A stretch of DNA of 64,000 nucleotides from Sphingobacteriales bacterium (GTDB taxonomy: Bacteria > Bacteroidota > Bacteroidia > Sphingobacteriales > Sphingobacteriaceae), in the NCBI GenBank assembly GCA_004293485.1, contig RDYW01000032.1, positions 1-64,000 of the forward strand. The letters are read 5' to 3'. This document shows positions 1-8,491 of this stretch, piece by piece. How positions within the stretch are numbered: the first letter of the stretch is position 1; each line of letters opens with the position of its first letter. The notes beneath the pieces are model-generated. The model did no database searches, was not told the origin of the DNA, and worked only from the letters and a program-made list of their open reading frames with translations. The position numbers were made by a program, and so were the translations under genes.

Positions 1-9
1 GTATTGTCA

Positions 10-70
10 GCATAAATCCTATGGGAACTTCGTTTCGCTACGCTCAACTTTGTTCCCATAGGATTTATGC
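10..70. repeat. REP-like perfect inverted repeat (19-bp arms)
   Basis: Positions 10-28 and 52-70 are perfect reverse complements (arm begins GCATAAATCC). They enclose a 23-nt loop that itself reads like a short palindrome (TTCGCTACGCTCAA core). No T-run follows on either strand, so a simple terminator is less likely than a dispersed REP/MITE-like hairpin. It lies 12 nt beyond the stop codon of the minus-strand gene at 83-421, whose C-terminus looks cut short. Confidence 0.75.
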
Positions 71-82
71 CTGTTGCACTTA

Positions 83-421
83 TCAATTGAACTTACAATG
101 TATTGCACCTATGCTTGCAGCAATAAAAAAAATACCCAAAGTTGTGTTTACTATTGTTGCTACATCAACAAATAAAGTTTGGGGTTTAAATTTTATTGTT
201 TGTAGGCTAAAAAGCATTTTTTGGGTTTCGGCCAGTTGTTGTTTTAGGCGGTTTATATCTTGTTGCAGCATTTCGCGGCTTGTTTCATATTTATCGCCCA
301 TGCTACTTTTGGTATCGTTATTTGATGCTTCTTGAGTGTTTTTTATATCCAGTTTTAAGCTATCGGCCTTAGCCGAAACAAAGGCTTGGCAAAAGGCTAA
401 AAGTGCGGGTTTATCTATCAT
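83..421 (-). CDS. GreA/GreB-coil-like small protein, C-terminus truncated
   Basis: This 112-residue protein matches the Bacteroidota family often auto-named '3-oxoacyl-ACP synthase', which in fact resembles GreA/GreB elongation factors. The hallmark SSMGDKYETSREMLQ lies near residues 40-54 and is followed by a coiled-coil. The beginning of the C-terminal domain is visible (LGIFFIAASIGAI). The usual remaining ~45 residues, with an ISxxSPIG-type motif, are missing, because a TGA stop comes early, next to the hairpin at 10-70. I chose the ATG at 421, which gives the family-like N-terminus MIDKPALLAFCQ; an ATG at 487 would add 22 residues overlapping corA. Function is unknown. It may be a 3'-truncated, possibly non-functional copy. 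Confidence 0.6.
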   Translation of the reverse strand: MIDKPALLAFCQAFVSAKADSLKLDIKNTQEASNNDTKSSMGDKYETSREMLQQDINRLKQQLAETQKMLFSLQTIKFKPQTLFVDVATIVNTTLGIFFIAASIGAIHCKFN

Positions 422-458
422 AAAAAAAATTATTATACCATTAAAAAGGCCCCAAAAC

Positions 459-1589
459 CTAGTTTTTAAACCAGCCCTTTTTGGCAAAATACCATACTTG
501 AAAAAGGGTAATAGCTACCATTAAACACATTGCAAAAGGGTAGCCATTGGGCCAGTACAATTCGGGCATATTGTGTGGTAAATATTTGCCTGTATTAGGG
601 TCGATGTTCGAAAAATTCATTCCATAAATACCCGCAATAAAAGTTAAAGGCATAAATATTACCGATACAATGGTTAAAAATTTCATTATTTCGTTCATTT
701 TGTTGCTTATCATTGATAAATAAAGGTCGAGCAAGCTTGTTGAAATTTCTTTATAGCTTTCAATCAAATCAATAATTTGGATAGTATGGTCGTACGCATC
801 TCTAAAAAAAACTAAGGCATCGGGGTTTATCAATGGGTTGGTGCTTCGTAAAATATCGTTTAGCTTATCTCGCTCGGGCCAGCTTGCCCTACGCATACTT
901 ATCAGCAATTTTTTTACATCTTGTATGCGGTACATTAAATATTTATGCGCTTTTTGGTATAAATGTTCTTCTACCATTTCTAGCTCATCGCCTAGGCGAT
1001 TAATAATTACAAAATAATGATCAATTACGGTATCTATTAAAGCGTACAACATGTAAGATGGCCCTAGTTTGCGCATATTTCCGTTAAGGTTTTTTCGTAA
1101 ACGGTTACGTACGGGGTCGAGAATATCGTCGTAATCTTCTTGAAAACTAATAATCAGTTTGTCAAACAAAATAAAAGAAAGCTGTTCGTTTTTTAATTGT
1201 AGGCTTTTGCCGAGTTCGAGCATACGGCTGGTTACAAAAATATAGTTTTCGTATTCGTCGAACTTTGGGCGTTGGTAGGTTTTAACAATATCTTCCATTG
1301 TTAAAACATTAATATTTAACTTATTTTGTAAAATGTTTAATACTTTTTGCGAGCCTAGCCCCTTTACATCCATCCAGCAGGTTTTATCGTTATGCATTTG
1401 AATAAAATCTAAAGCTTTATTAGCGTCGTTTGTTTCTAATTCGTATAGCTGAGTGTGGTTATAGGCATAAACAAATAGCTTACTGGGAAAACTTTTGTCA
1501 ATAATTTTAAAGCTACCCGGGGTTTCGCCTGGGATATCTTCGTTTTTAAGCTGTACAATGTTAACCCCCAAATGTTTAGCTAATGGCAT
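459..1589 (-). CDS. corA: CorA-family magnesium/cobalt transporter
   Basis: A 376-aa protein of the CorA metal-ion transporter family, which forms pentameric channels in the inner membrane for Mg2+ (or Co2+/Zn2+) uptake. A long soluble N-terminal domain rich in charged helices is followed by two C-terminal membrane segments (about residues 304-322 and 350-366). The diagnostic YGMNF motif (GMN at 323-325) sits right after the first segment. Length and the basic tail (KKGWFKN) are normal for the family. Its start is one base from the stop of the upstream WbqC-like gene, so the two are probably co-transcribed. Family assignment is firm; the exact ion cannot be read from sequence. Confidence 0.93.
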   Translation of the reverse strand: MPLAKHLGVNIVQLKNEDIPGETPGSFKIIDKSFPSKLFVYAYNHTQLYELETNDANKALDFIQMHNDKTCWMDVKGLGSQKVLNILQNKLNINVLTMEDIVKTYQRPKFDEYENYIFVTSRMLELGKSLQLKNEQLSFILFDKLIISFQEDYDDILDPVRNRLRKNLNGNMRKLGPSYMLYALIDTVIDHYFVIINRLGDELEMVEEHLYQKAHKYLMYRIQDVKKLLISMRRASWPERDKLNDILRSTNPLINPDALVFFRDAYDHTIQIIDLIESYKEISTSLLDLYLSMISNKMNEIMKFLTIVSVIFMPLTFIAGIYGMNFSNIDPNTGKYLPHNMPELYWPNGYPFAMCLMVAITLFQVWYFAKKGWFKN

Positions 1590-1590
1590 A

Positions 1591-2199
1591 CTATAAAAAA
1601 CTTAATGCTTGTGGCCCTTGGTTAAACAATACATCTATAATACTTAAATTTCCTTTAAACCCTTCTTTATCCTCAAAAACCTGAAAATACGGCTTTGCAC
1701 TATAATTTTGCAAGTTTTTGGTATTTATGGTATTTCTTAAATCGGGTATGTTTGGGTAAGTTACTTCATATTCATCGGTAAATGAAAAAGCTATATTAAG
1801 TTTTAAATTTTTAAGCACAAGGGTAAACAAATCAACATTGTAATCGAACAAAAAATGGTATTTTTTATGGTAAAATGGCGCAAAACCATCTTCATAAAAC
1901 TCAAAATAAGCCGAGTTTCGGTAACAAGATGTTATCGTTTTCCAATGTATATGCTGCCAATGCGTATCGTTACATAACGTAATATCTTTATACATGGTAT
2001 GCTTGCCTTTACCACGCTTAACGGGAACCGAAAGATTAAGTTTACCATTTGGGCTGTATATTTCGGCCCGGTTACGGTACGTTTGTTTCGGAAAATGCTC
2101 CTGCTTCTCTATCAAAATAAGGTGTTGCTTATGTGCCAATAACTGCTTAAAGTAATATAAATTAGGAAGGTAAAACAAAGGAAAAATAGCTTCGGACAT
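1591..2199 (-). CDS. WbqC-like family protein
   Basis: A 202-aa cytoplasmic protein resembling the WbqC-like family (PF08889), whose members occur in polysaccharide and O-antigen loci and are widespread in Bacteroidota. The N-terminal LFYLPNLYYFKQLL matches the family's opening 'P-x-Y-x-P' region. Further family-like stretches are VPVKRGKGKHTMYKDI and WQHIHWKTI, followed by an aromatic-rich YFEFYEDGFAPFY segment. I prefer the ATG at 2199, because the upstream ATG at 2238 adds 13 residues not typical of the family. It is directly upstream of corA with a 1-bp gap. Biochemical role is not established, though a link to cell-surface glycan synthesis fits the adjacent glycosyltransferase on the other strand. 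Confidence 0.75.
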   Translation of the reverse strand: MSEAIFPLFYLPNLYYFKQLLAHKQHLILIEKQEHFPKQTYRNRAEIYSPNGKLNLSVPVKRGKGKHTMYKDITLCNDTHWQHIHWKTITSCYRNSAYFEFYEDGFAPFYHKKYHFLFDYNVDLFTLVLKNLKLNIAFSFTDEYEVTYPNIPDLRNTINTKNLQNYSAKPYFQVFEDKEGFKGNLSIIDVLFNQGPQALSFL

Positions 2200-2259
2200 A
2201 ATAGGGCTTATTATTTTAAAAATACGATAACATAACAAATATATATCCTAAATTTATTA

Positions 2260-2267
2260 TAATTTTG
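2260..2267 (+). promoter_or_regulatory. Bacteroidota -7 box (TAATTTTG)
   Basis: TAATTTTG matches the phylum's TAnnTTTG -7 consensus and lies 25 bp upstream of the TTG start of the glycosyltransferase at 2292. No clear TTTG -33 box is visible at the expected spacing. Confidence 0.45.
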
Positions 2268-2291
2268 GCTTTTACCAAATAATCAATAGCG

Positions 2292-3332
2292 TTGATAAAT
2301 TTCCCTAAAGTAGCCATCGTAATTTTAAACTGGAACGGAAAAACGCATTTGCAACAATTTTTACCTTCGGTTATCAACAGCAGCTATCTAAATATTGAAA
2401 TTATTGTTGGCGATAACGATTCTACCGATGGTTCGGTAGAGTTTATTACTGCAAACTATCCACAAGTAACCATTATTAAAAACGAAAAAAACTTCGGCTT
2501 TGCCCAAGGCTACAATAAAGTATTAAGCCAAGTAAATTCCGATTATTTTGTACTGCTAAACTCGGATGTAGAAGTTACCCCCCATTGGATTGAACCAATA
2601 ATTAGCTTAATGGAAAGCGACGCAAATATTGCCATAGCCCAACCTAAAATAAAAGCCTATTACCGCAAAACCCATTTCGAATATGCTGGTGCTGCAGGCT
2701 GCTTTATGGATAGTTTTGCCTACCCATTTTGCCGTGGCCGTGTATTTGATACAGTTGAAGAGGATAAAGGGCAATACGATAACGATATAGAAATTTTTTG
2801 GGCTACAGGTTGCGCTTTATTTATAAAAGCCCCCGTTTGGAAATCATTACATGGGCTCGACGAAGCCTTTTTTGCCCACATGGAAGAAATTGATTTATGC
2901 TGGCGAGCCAAAAACCTAGGCTACCGTGTAATGTATTGTGGGCAAGCTACTGTTTACCATATAGGCGGTGGTACATTAAGTGTCGAAAGTCCGTTTAAAA
3001 CCTACCTTAATTTTAGAAACAACTTGTTTTTAATAAAAAAAAATATGCCCCCTATGCAAGCTAATTGCCTTATTTTTATACGCTTTATTTTAGATTTTTT
3101 AGCCTTAATTAAATTTGTATGCGAAGGAAAAATAAAAAATGCTTTAGCAATAAGCAAAGCTCACCGCCACGGTATAAAAGCTTTTTTAAAAAAAGAAATA
3201 AAATATAATAACCATGTAGTAAAACAACCCAATACCGTAGGCCGATATACCGGCAGCATTGTGTGGGATTATTTTGTATTGGGTAAAAAACGGTTTGGCG
3301 GTATAGGCAATATTAAAGTTAATTGTTTTTAG
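2292..3332 (+). CDS. GT2-family glycosyltransferase (rhamnosyltransferase-like)
   Basis: A 346-aa inverting GT-A-fold glycosyltransferase that probably adds a sugar from a nucleotide donor to a cell-surface polysaccharide. The order of motifs is typical of family 2: VAIVILNWNG at the N-terminus, DNDSTDGS at 41-48 (donor binding), NSDVEV at 90-95 (DXD-like metal site), an E-E-I-D-L-C-W-R acceptor/catalytic segment near residue 197-204, and a GGGTLS motif as in WbbL-like rhamnosyltransferases. There is a hydrophobic patch in the C-terminal third (LIFIRFILDFLALI) that may attach it to the membrane. The start is TTG; no in-frame ATG precedes the conserved N-terminus. It stands alone on the plus strand. 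Substrate is not predictable. Confidence 0.88.
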   Translation: MINFPKVAIVILNWNGKTHLQQFLPSVINSSYLNIEIIVGDNDSTDGSVEFITANYPQVTIIKNEKNFGFAQGYNKVLSQVNSDYFVLLNSDVEVTPHWIEPIISLMESDANIAIAQPKIKAYYRKTHFEYAGAAGCFMDSFAYPFCRGRVFDTVEEDKGQYDNDIEIFWATGCALFIKAPVWKSLHGLDEAFFAHMEEIDLCWRAKNLGYRVMYCGQATVYHIGGGTLSVESPFKTYLNFRNNLFLIKKNMPPMQANCLIFIRFILDFLALIKFVCEGKIKNALAISKAHRHGIKAFLKKEIKYNNHVVKQPNTVGRYTGSIVWDYFVLGKKRFGGIGNIKVNCF

Positions 3333-3425
3333 TTAACATGCTGTTTACTAATTTAATGCCCAAAAAAAGCTGAATATTTTTATTTGATTGTGCAACTTGC
3401 ACAAAAACCAATATTGGTGGTAATT

Positions 3426-4238
3426 TTATTTTTCGGCTTGTAATTTTTTCACTTGCTCAATAGTTAAGCCCGTATTTAGTGCAATTAATTCAACTGAACT
3501 GCCAGAACTAAGAAATTTTTTGGCAATTTCTTTTTTAACTTTTAACGAAATAACTCCCCTATCATCTTGTTCTCTCATCAAAACATAATCGTAGGCATCT
3601 AATTCTTCCTTTGTCCAATTGTATTTAATGGCATCTTCGTAAGCAATTTTTAAACCCTTATCTTTCACATTTTCGGGTATAACTTCTAAATCTTCTGCGT
3701 TCTTAATAAAATAAACCCATTGGTCAATTACGCTTGTCAATTCAATCTCTTGCTTATTAAATTTTGGCAATTCTATAAAATTAAATTCAATGTCCTTAAT
3801 AAAATTTTCGCTTGTTTGGGTATCTATAATTTTGTGTCGGCTTATATAATCTTTGTTCTGAGTTACTTCAAAATCTAATATTCCGATAAAAAAAATCGGG
3901 TTTAATTTTTCATATAAATCTCCCCTATCAATCTGCGAGGAATAACTTTTTGATGCATAATATAAAACTCGTTTGTCAAATCCGTCAACTTCTGCCACTT
4001 GCATTTCTACAATATAGTTTTTGTTGCTTTGGTCTTTTGCTTTTACATCAACAATGGTAACTTTTCCACCTTTTAAATCCGGAAGTTGATAAGGCGTTAA
4101 AATATCAACAGAAATGATTTTTTTATCGTTTTCAAGCATCAAAACAGCATTTAAAAAAGAAATTAATATTTCTTTTTTATTTTCATTACCAAATATTTTT
4201 CGGAATGCTATATCGTTTTTAACATCAACAAATTTCAT
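3426..4238 (-). CDS. Rpn-family recombination-promoting nuclease / PD-(D/E)XK transposase-like protein
   Basis: A 270-aa member of the Rpn/PDDEXK_2 family (PF12784). Characterised E. coli Rpn proteins are DNA endonucleases that promote RecA-independent recombination. The conserved N-terminus FVDVKNDIAFRKIFGNE is present. So are the active-site residues: D64 in IVDVKA and E78-x-Q80 in VEMQ, the ExQ variant of the PD-(D/E)XK core. A C-terminal helical region ends in a short HTH-like segment (LIALNTGLTIEQVKKL). A frameshifted paralogue lies at 59823-60703; this copy is intact and lacks that copy's GEARG-type tandem repeats. It is unlinked to terminal repeats or other transposition genes, so it is probably not part of an IS. 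Confidence 0.85.
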   Translation of the reverse strand: MKFVDVKNDIAFRKIFGNENKKEILISFLNAVLMLENDKKIISVDILTPYQLPDLKGGKVTIVDVKAKDQSNKNYIVEMQVAEVDGFDKRVLYYASKSYSSQIDRGDLYEKLNPIFFIGILDFEVTQNKDYISRHKIIDTQTSENFIKDIEFNFIELPKFNKQEIELTSVIDQWVYFIKNAEDLEVIPENVKDKGLKIAYEDAIKYNWTKEELDAYDYVLMREQDDRGVISLKVKKEIAKKFLSSGSSVELIALNTGLTIEQVKKLQAEK

Positions 4239-4496
4239 TTTGTGAAGGTAATATTTTTTAATAACTGTTGCAAGTATAAGGATTTCGCAAAACCTAAAAC
4301 CAACATTTTTAGAGGCAATGCCCAGTTATAAAACCCTTTCTAAATTCGTTTCAATAAATTAAATTATTGTTGATGTTTCTCCCCTTTTTGAACGTTTGCT
4401 TACAAAGCAAAAAAATAGTTAAATCCTGTTCGGCTTTTAGTTGCTATTTTTCTAATTTCACTTTTAAATTTTAGCTTGTTAGATACTACAAAAACT

Positions 4497-6494
4497 ATGA
4501 ACCGTTTATCCACATCCACATCGCCTTACTTATTACAACATGCCAATAACCCAGTACACTGGTACCCATGGGGAACCGAAGCTTTAGAAAAAGCCCAATC
4601 CGAAAATAAACTAATATTGGTAAGCATTGGCTACTCGGCATGCCATTGGTGCCACGTAATGGAACACGAAAGCTTTGAAGATGTAAAAGTTGCCGAGCTA
4701 ATGAACCAGTTTTTTGTGTGCATAAAAATTGACAGGGAAGAACGCCCCGATATCGACCAAATTTACATGACCGCCATACAGCTAATGACAGGCCGTGGCG
4801 GTTGGCCGCTCAACTGTTTTTGCCTGCCCAACCAACAGCCCATTTACGGAGGAACCTATTTCTTAAAGCAAGATTGGAAAAACCTACTTTTAAACCTGGC
4901 CCAATTTTGGGATACCAAACCACATGAAGCCCAAGAGTATGCCACACGCTTAACCCATGGCATAATAGATAGCGATAAAATTAAATTAATAGGCGAACAA
5001 AAAAACTATACACTTGCACACATCGAAGAAATAGTAAAACCATGGAAAATGCTTTTCGATTTTAATAATGGCGGTTATAACCAAGCACCCAAATTTCCGA
5101 TGCCCAACAATTGGGCTTTTTTAATGCAAGCCGCCTATTTGTTAAAAGACGTAGCACTACAAATCATAGTTTCGCTTACGCTAGATAAAATGGCGGCAGG
5201 CGGTATTTACGATCATTTACGTGGTGGTTTTGCCCGCTACTCGGTTGATAGTAAATGGCATATCCCACATTTCGAAAAAATGCTGTACGATAACGGCCAG
5301 CTGGTTAGCCTATACGCCGATGCCTATAAATGGAACCCAAAACCACGTTACAAAGAAGTGGTTTACGAAACATTGGCTTGGGTAGCCGATGAATTAACAT
5401 CGCCCGAAGGTGGCTTTTACTCGGCCTTAGATGCCGATAGCGAAGGCGTAGAAGGTAAATTTTATGTATGGAACAAAACCGAAATTGATACTATTTTAGG
5501 TGCAGATGCTTCTGTTTTTAATGCCTATTACGGTGTAAGCGAGGCAGGAAACTGGGAAGAAGAAGATACCAACCATTTATACACTACCCAAAATAATATT
5601 GCCGAAGAGTTTGGCTTAACGGATGATACACTGCAAAAAACCATACAATCTTGCAAACAAAAACTATTAACCGAGCGGGCAAAACGAATACGCCCAGGCT
5701 TAGATGATAAAATACTTACCTCCTGGAATGCCATGATGCTAAAAGGTTACATTGATGCGTACAAAACATTTGCCGAGCCCGAGTTTTTAAAAACCGCCTT
5801 AGCCAACGCTAATTTTATAAAAACCAACATGTTAAAGCTTAACGGTGGCTTATTTCGTTCTTATAAAAACAGAGTAGCTACCATTAACGGTTTTTTAGAC
5901 GATTATGCCCACACTATAGAAGCCTTTATTGCCCTTTACGAAGTTACTTTTGATGAAATTTGGCTACACGATGCCCAAGCATTAAGCAATTATGTATTGG
6001 CAAATTTTATAGATGATGAAACAGGAATGTTTTTTTACACCTCGGCACACGACCAAAAACTTATTGCCCGCAAATACGAACTAATGGATAATGTAATACC
6101 GGCTTCAAATTCGGTAATGGCACATAATTTTAAAAAATTGGGTTTGTTTTTTGATATCGATAGCCATACGAAAATATATACAAAAATGCTACAAAATATA
6201 CACCCCAAAATTAAAACCTATGGCTCGGGCTACAGTAACTGGGCATCGCTATTGTTAATGGAAGTAATAGGCGATTACCAAATAGTGATAACAGGTAAAA
6301 ATTTTAAACAAAACCGCCTAGCCCTCGAACAGCAATACATCCCCAATAAAATAATATTGGGCGGCCTAAGCGGAACTTTACCCTTATTAAAAAACAAACT
6401 AAGCACACAAAACACTATATTTGTATGCCAAAATAAAACCTGCTTGCTACCCGTAAGCAGTGTAAACGAAGCATTAAATAAACTAAATAATTAA
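4497..6494 (+). CDS. DUF255 thioredoxin-domain protein (YyaL/spermatogenesis-associated protein 20 family)
   Basis: A 665-aa protein of the YyaL/SPATA20 family (COG1331): an N-terminal thioredoxin-like domain fused to an (alpha/alpha)6-barrel resembling glycoside hydrolases or N-acyl-glucosamine 2-epimerases. The family signature [17 protein letters not shown] is at residues 9-25 and a CxxC redox pair occurs at C49-H-W-C52, followed by [11 protein letters not shown]. Motifs such as [17 protein letters not shown] and HFEKMLYDN mark the barrel. Start: ATG at 4497 gives the family N-terminus; an upstream TTG at 4476 is possible but adds only seven residues. The function is unknown across the family. 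Cytosolic; no signal peptide. The FKBP gene follows after 35 bp and is probably co-transcribed. Confidence 0.88.
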   Translation: MNRLSTSTSPYLLQHANNPVHWYPWGTEALEKAQSENKLILVSIGYSACHWCHVMEHESFEDVKVAELMNQFFVCIKIDREERPDIDQIYMTAIQLMTGRGGWPLNCFCLPNQQPIYGGTYFLKQDWKNLLLNLAQFWDTKPHEAQEYATRLTHGIIDSDKIKLIGEQKNYTLAHIEEIVKPWKMLFDFNNGGYNQAPKFPMPNNWAFLMQAAYLLKDVALQIIVSLTLDKMAAGGIYDHLRGGFARYSVDSKWHIPHFEKMLYDNGQLVSLYADAYKWNPKPRYKEVVYETLAWVADELTSPEGGFYSALDADSEGVEGKFYVWNKTEIDTILGADASVFNAYYGVSEAGNWEEEDTNHLYTTQNNIAEEFGLTDDTLQKTIQSCKQKLLTERAKRIRPGLDDKILTSWNAMMLKGYIDAYKTFAEPEFLKTALANANFIKTNMLKLNGGLFRSYKNRVATINGFLDDYAHTIEAFIALYEVTFDEIWLHDAQALSNYVLANFIDDETGMFFYTSAHDQKLIARKYELMDNVIPASNSVMAHNFKKLGLFFDIDSHTKIYTKMLQNIHPKIKTYGSGYSNWASLLLMEVIGDYQIVITGKNFKQNRLALEQQYIPNKIILGGLSGTLPLLKNKLSTQNTIFVCQNKTCLLPVSSVNEALNKLNN

Positions 6495-6529
6495 AATGGC
6501 AAGTAGCCATTTATCAAAAAACAACAAAA

Positions 6530-7024
6530 ATGACAATTGAAAATAAACAAGTAGTAACCCTTACTTACGATTTGTATGTAACTGATGAAGGAGAAAAAAA
6601 ACACGTAGAAAGTGCAACCCTCGAACAACCACTAGTATATTTACATGGTGTGGGTATGATGCTACCTAAATTTGAAGAGCATTTAAACGGCCTTGCAATA
6701 GGTGCCAATTATGCTTTTACTCTAAGTGCCGAAGATGGTTACGGCGAGTACGATGAAGAAGCTGTAACTAACCTACCTAAAGATATGTTTAAAGATAATC
6801 TATTGCCTGAAGTAGGCGCTATTTTACCTTTACAGGATAACAATGGCAGCCATTTTCAAGCTCGAGTAATATCGATAGCCGAAGATGGAGTATTGGTTGA
6901 TTTAAATCACCCAATGGCAGGCCACGAACTACACTTTAATGGCAAAATTGTGGAGGTACGCCCTGCCACTACCGAAGAGCTAAACCATGGCCATGTACAC
7001 GGCCCTGGAGGGCATCAGCACTAA
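6530..7024 (+). CDS. SlyD-like FKBP-type peptidyl-prolyl cis-trans isomerase
   Basis: A 164-aa cytoplasmic FKBP-type prolyl isomerase/chaperone of the SlyD class. An FKBP fold (residues 1-70 and about 130-150) is interrupted by the IF chaperone insert, which begins after the family motif AEDGYGEYDEEAV and includes the LNHPMAGHELHFNGKIVEV return strand. The C-terminus is a short histidine-rich tail (HGHVHGPGGHQH), consistent with the metal-binding tails seen in SlyD proteins. Thirty-five bases separate it from the DUF255 gene upstream, so an operon is likely. In SlyD the IF domain binds unfolded chains; that role is inferred here from homology. Confidence 0.9.
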   Translation: MTIENKQVVTLTYDLYVTDEGEKKHVESATLEQPLVYLHGVGMMLPKFEEHLNGLAIGANYAFTLSAEDGYGEYDEEAVTNLPKDMFKDNLLPEVGAILPLQDNNGSHFQARVISIAEDGVLVDLNHPMAGHELHFNGKIVEVRPATTEELNHGHVHGPGGHQH

Positions 7025-7116
7025 TCTTACATGAACAAAAAAACTTATATAAAACCAAGTTTTAATATCTAGTAATTTTGTATTGTTTGTAATGTTTTTT
7101 AAAGTAGGTATAATTA

Positions 7117-8415
7117 TTAATAGTTACGCTTATTGCTAATTTTACCCGTCATTCTTATTCGTTCCCTAGCCGAATAATTTTCGGTTTTTTGGTTCGATGG
7201 TTTTTTTTCGTGAAAAGCTGCACCACGCGTTGGGTTAGGCTCTTGTGTGGTGGGCTTCTTTTTTAATGTTTCTGTTTCAATGTATAAATCGTCGGGTAAA
7301 TTCATTAAAGTCATGCGTTTGCCTTGTATTTGTTCTAATTTGCGAATCTGCGAAAGCTCCAAATCGGTACAAAAAGTGATAAATAAATTTTCGTTTGCAT
7401 CGGCATTGCCTAATAAAACCCTACAGGTGTAAGTATCGTTATTTTCGGGTATATCAAAATGTAATTGATTACTTACTTTAATTTGGTTTATATTTTCGGC
7501 ATCTTCTTGTGCTATAAGCAATATATTAAACTGAGGATTAGCCATAAAATCTGCTACCTTATCGAAATTTTCGGGTACCATTCCTCGAGCTTTAAAAATA
7601 GCAATTTTACCTTTTCTACTCAATTGTAGCTTTTTATATACGGTTTCGGCCGTAAAACGTGAGTTTACAAAAACTACCACTTTATCAAAAACATCTTCAT
7701 CGGCCAACAATAAATGTAAAAGGTTAAGTTTAGTTTTAAAGTTGGGTACCTGGTACAGTAGTTGGTCAAAGGTTACTAAATTGCTATCGTCCAAATCATC
7801 TACTTCAACAATATCTGGGTTTATTAAAAAATAGTCGTACATTTTTGTAAGCTTGGCATGATTAACTGCCGAAAATAGCAAAAACTGCCCTTTAGTTATC
7901 GCCCTAGCTATCTCAACAGTAGGCAGTTGTAGGCCGTTTTTAATAATAATATCGGCATCGTCAATAATTAGCATTTGTATTTTATTGAGGTTTAAACCTA
8001 ATTTTAGGTAGGCCGCCCTAGCCCTATCGGGTGTAGCCACAATAATATCTACGCCATCGGTAAGTTGTAAAACCTGGGCATCCAAACTTGGACCAGAAAA
8101 TAAGCCCAAAATACGTAAGTTGCGGTTGCGGTTTAATTGGTGGTATTGCTCAATAACCTGTTCGCCACTTGCTATATCGGGTACCAGTACCAGAATACGT
8201 GGGGCAATTTCTTCTAAACCCTTTATTTTGTTTAACGATGCAAGTATATAAGCCGTAGTTTTACCACAACCCTCGGGGCCTATGGCTACCACATTTTGCC
8301 CACCATTAATTCGTGGTAAAATTTTGGTTTGCAATTTTTTAGCGTTAAAGTAGCCTGCAGCAAGCATTGCTTTGCTAATATTTTTATTAAGTTTTAGTTT
8401 TTCTATTGCGCTCAT
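7117..8415 (-). CDS. Degenerate DEAD-box RNA-helicase-like protein
   Basis: A 432-aa protein with the two-RecA-domain layout of DEAD-box helicases but with altered motifs. Motif I is GPEGCGKT (46-53) rather than AxTGSGKT. Motif Ib-like ATPDRA lies at 127-132. Motif II reads DDAD (152-155) instead of DEAD. Motif III is SAV instead of SAT, and the second RecA domain lacks a clear HRxGRxxR (motif VI). A basic C-terminal tail of about 45 residues (many K, R, N) could bind RNA. The walker lysine and the first Asp of motif II persist, so ATP binding is plausible while unwinding is doubtful. It follows the MoxR/VWA pair on the same strand after 76 bp and may belong to that operon. Confidence 0.8.
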   Translation of the reverse strand: MSAIEKLKLNKNISKAMLAAGYFNAKKLQTKILPRINGGQNVVAIGPEGCGKTTAYILASLNKIKGLEEIAPRILVLVPDIASGEQVIEQYHQLNRNRNLRILGLFSGPSLDAQVLQLTDGVDIIVATPDRARAAYLKLGLNLNKIQMLIIDDADIIIKNGLQLPTVEIARAITKGQFLLFSAVNHAKLTKMYDYFLINPDIVEVDDLDDSNLVTFDQLLYQVPNFKTKLNLLHLLLADEDVFDKVVVFVNSRFTAETVYKKLQLSRKGKIAIFKARGMVPENFDKVADFMANPQFNILLIAQEDAENINQIKVSNQLHFDIPENNDTYTCRVLLGNADANENLFITFCTDLELSQIRKLEQIQGKRMTLMNLPDDLYIETETLKKKPTTQEPNPTRGAAFHEKKPSNQKTENYSARERIRMTGKISNKRNY

Positions 8416-8491
8416 AATATTTTAATATAGCGTTTATTTTCAATAAATTTTATTGCTATTACTTTATCAAAAAATTTATAGTTTAAGCGTT

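Noticed and set aside
3426-4238. Insertion sequence around the Rpn ('transposase-like') gene
   Set aside because: No terminal inverted repeats or target duplications were found around either Rpn copy, and Rpn proteins are not standard IS transposases.
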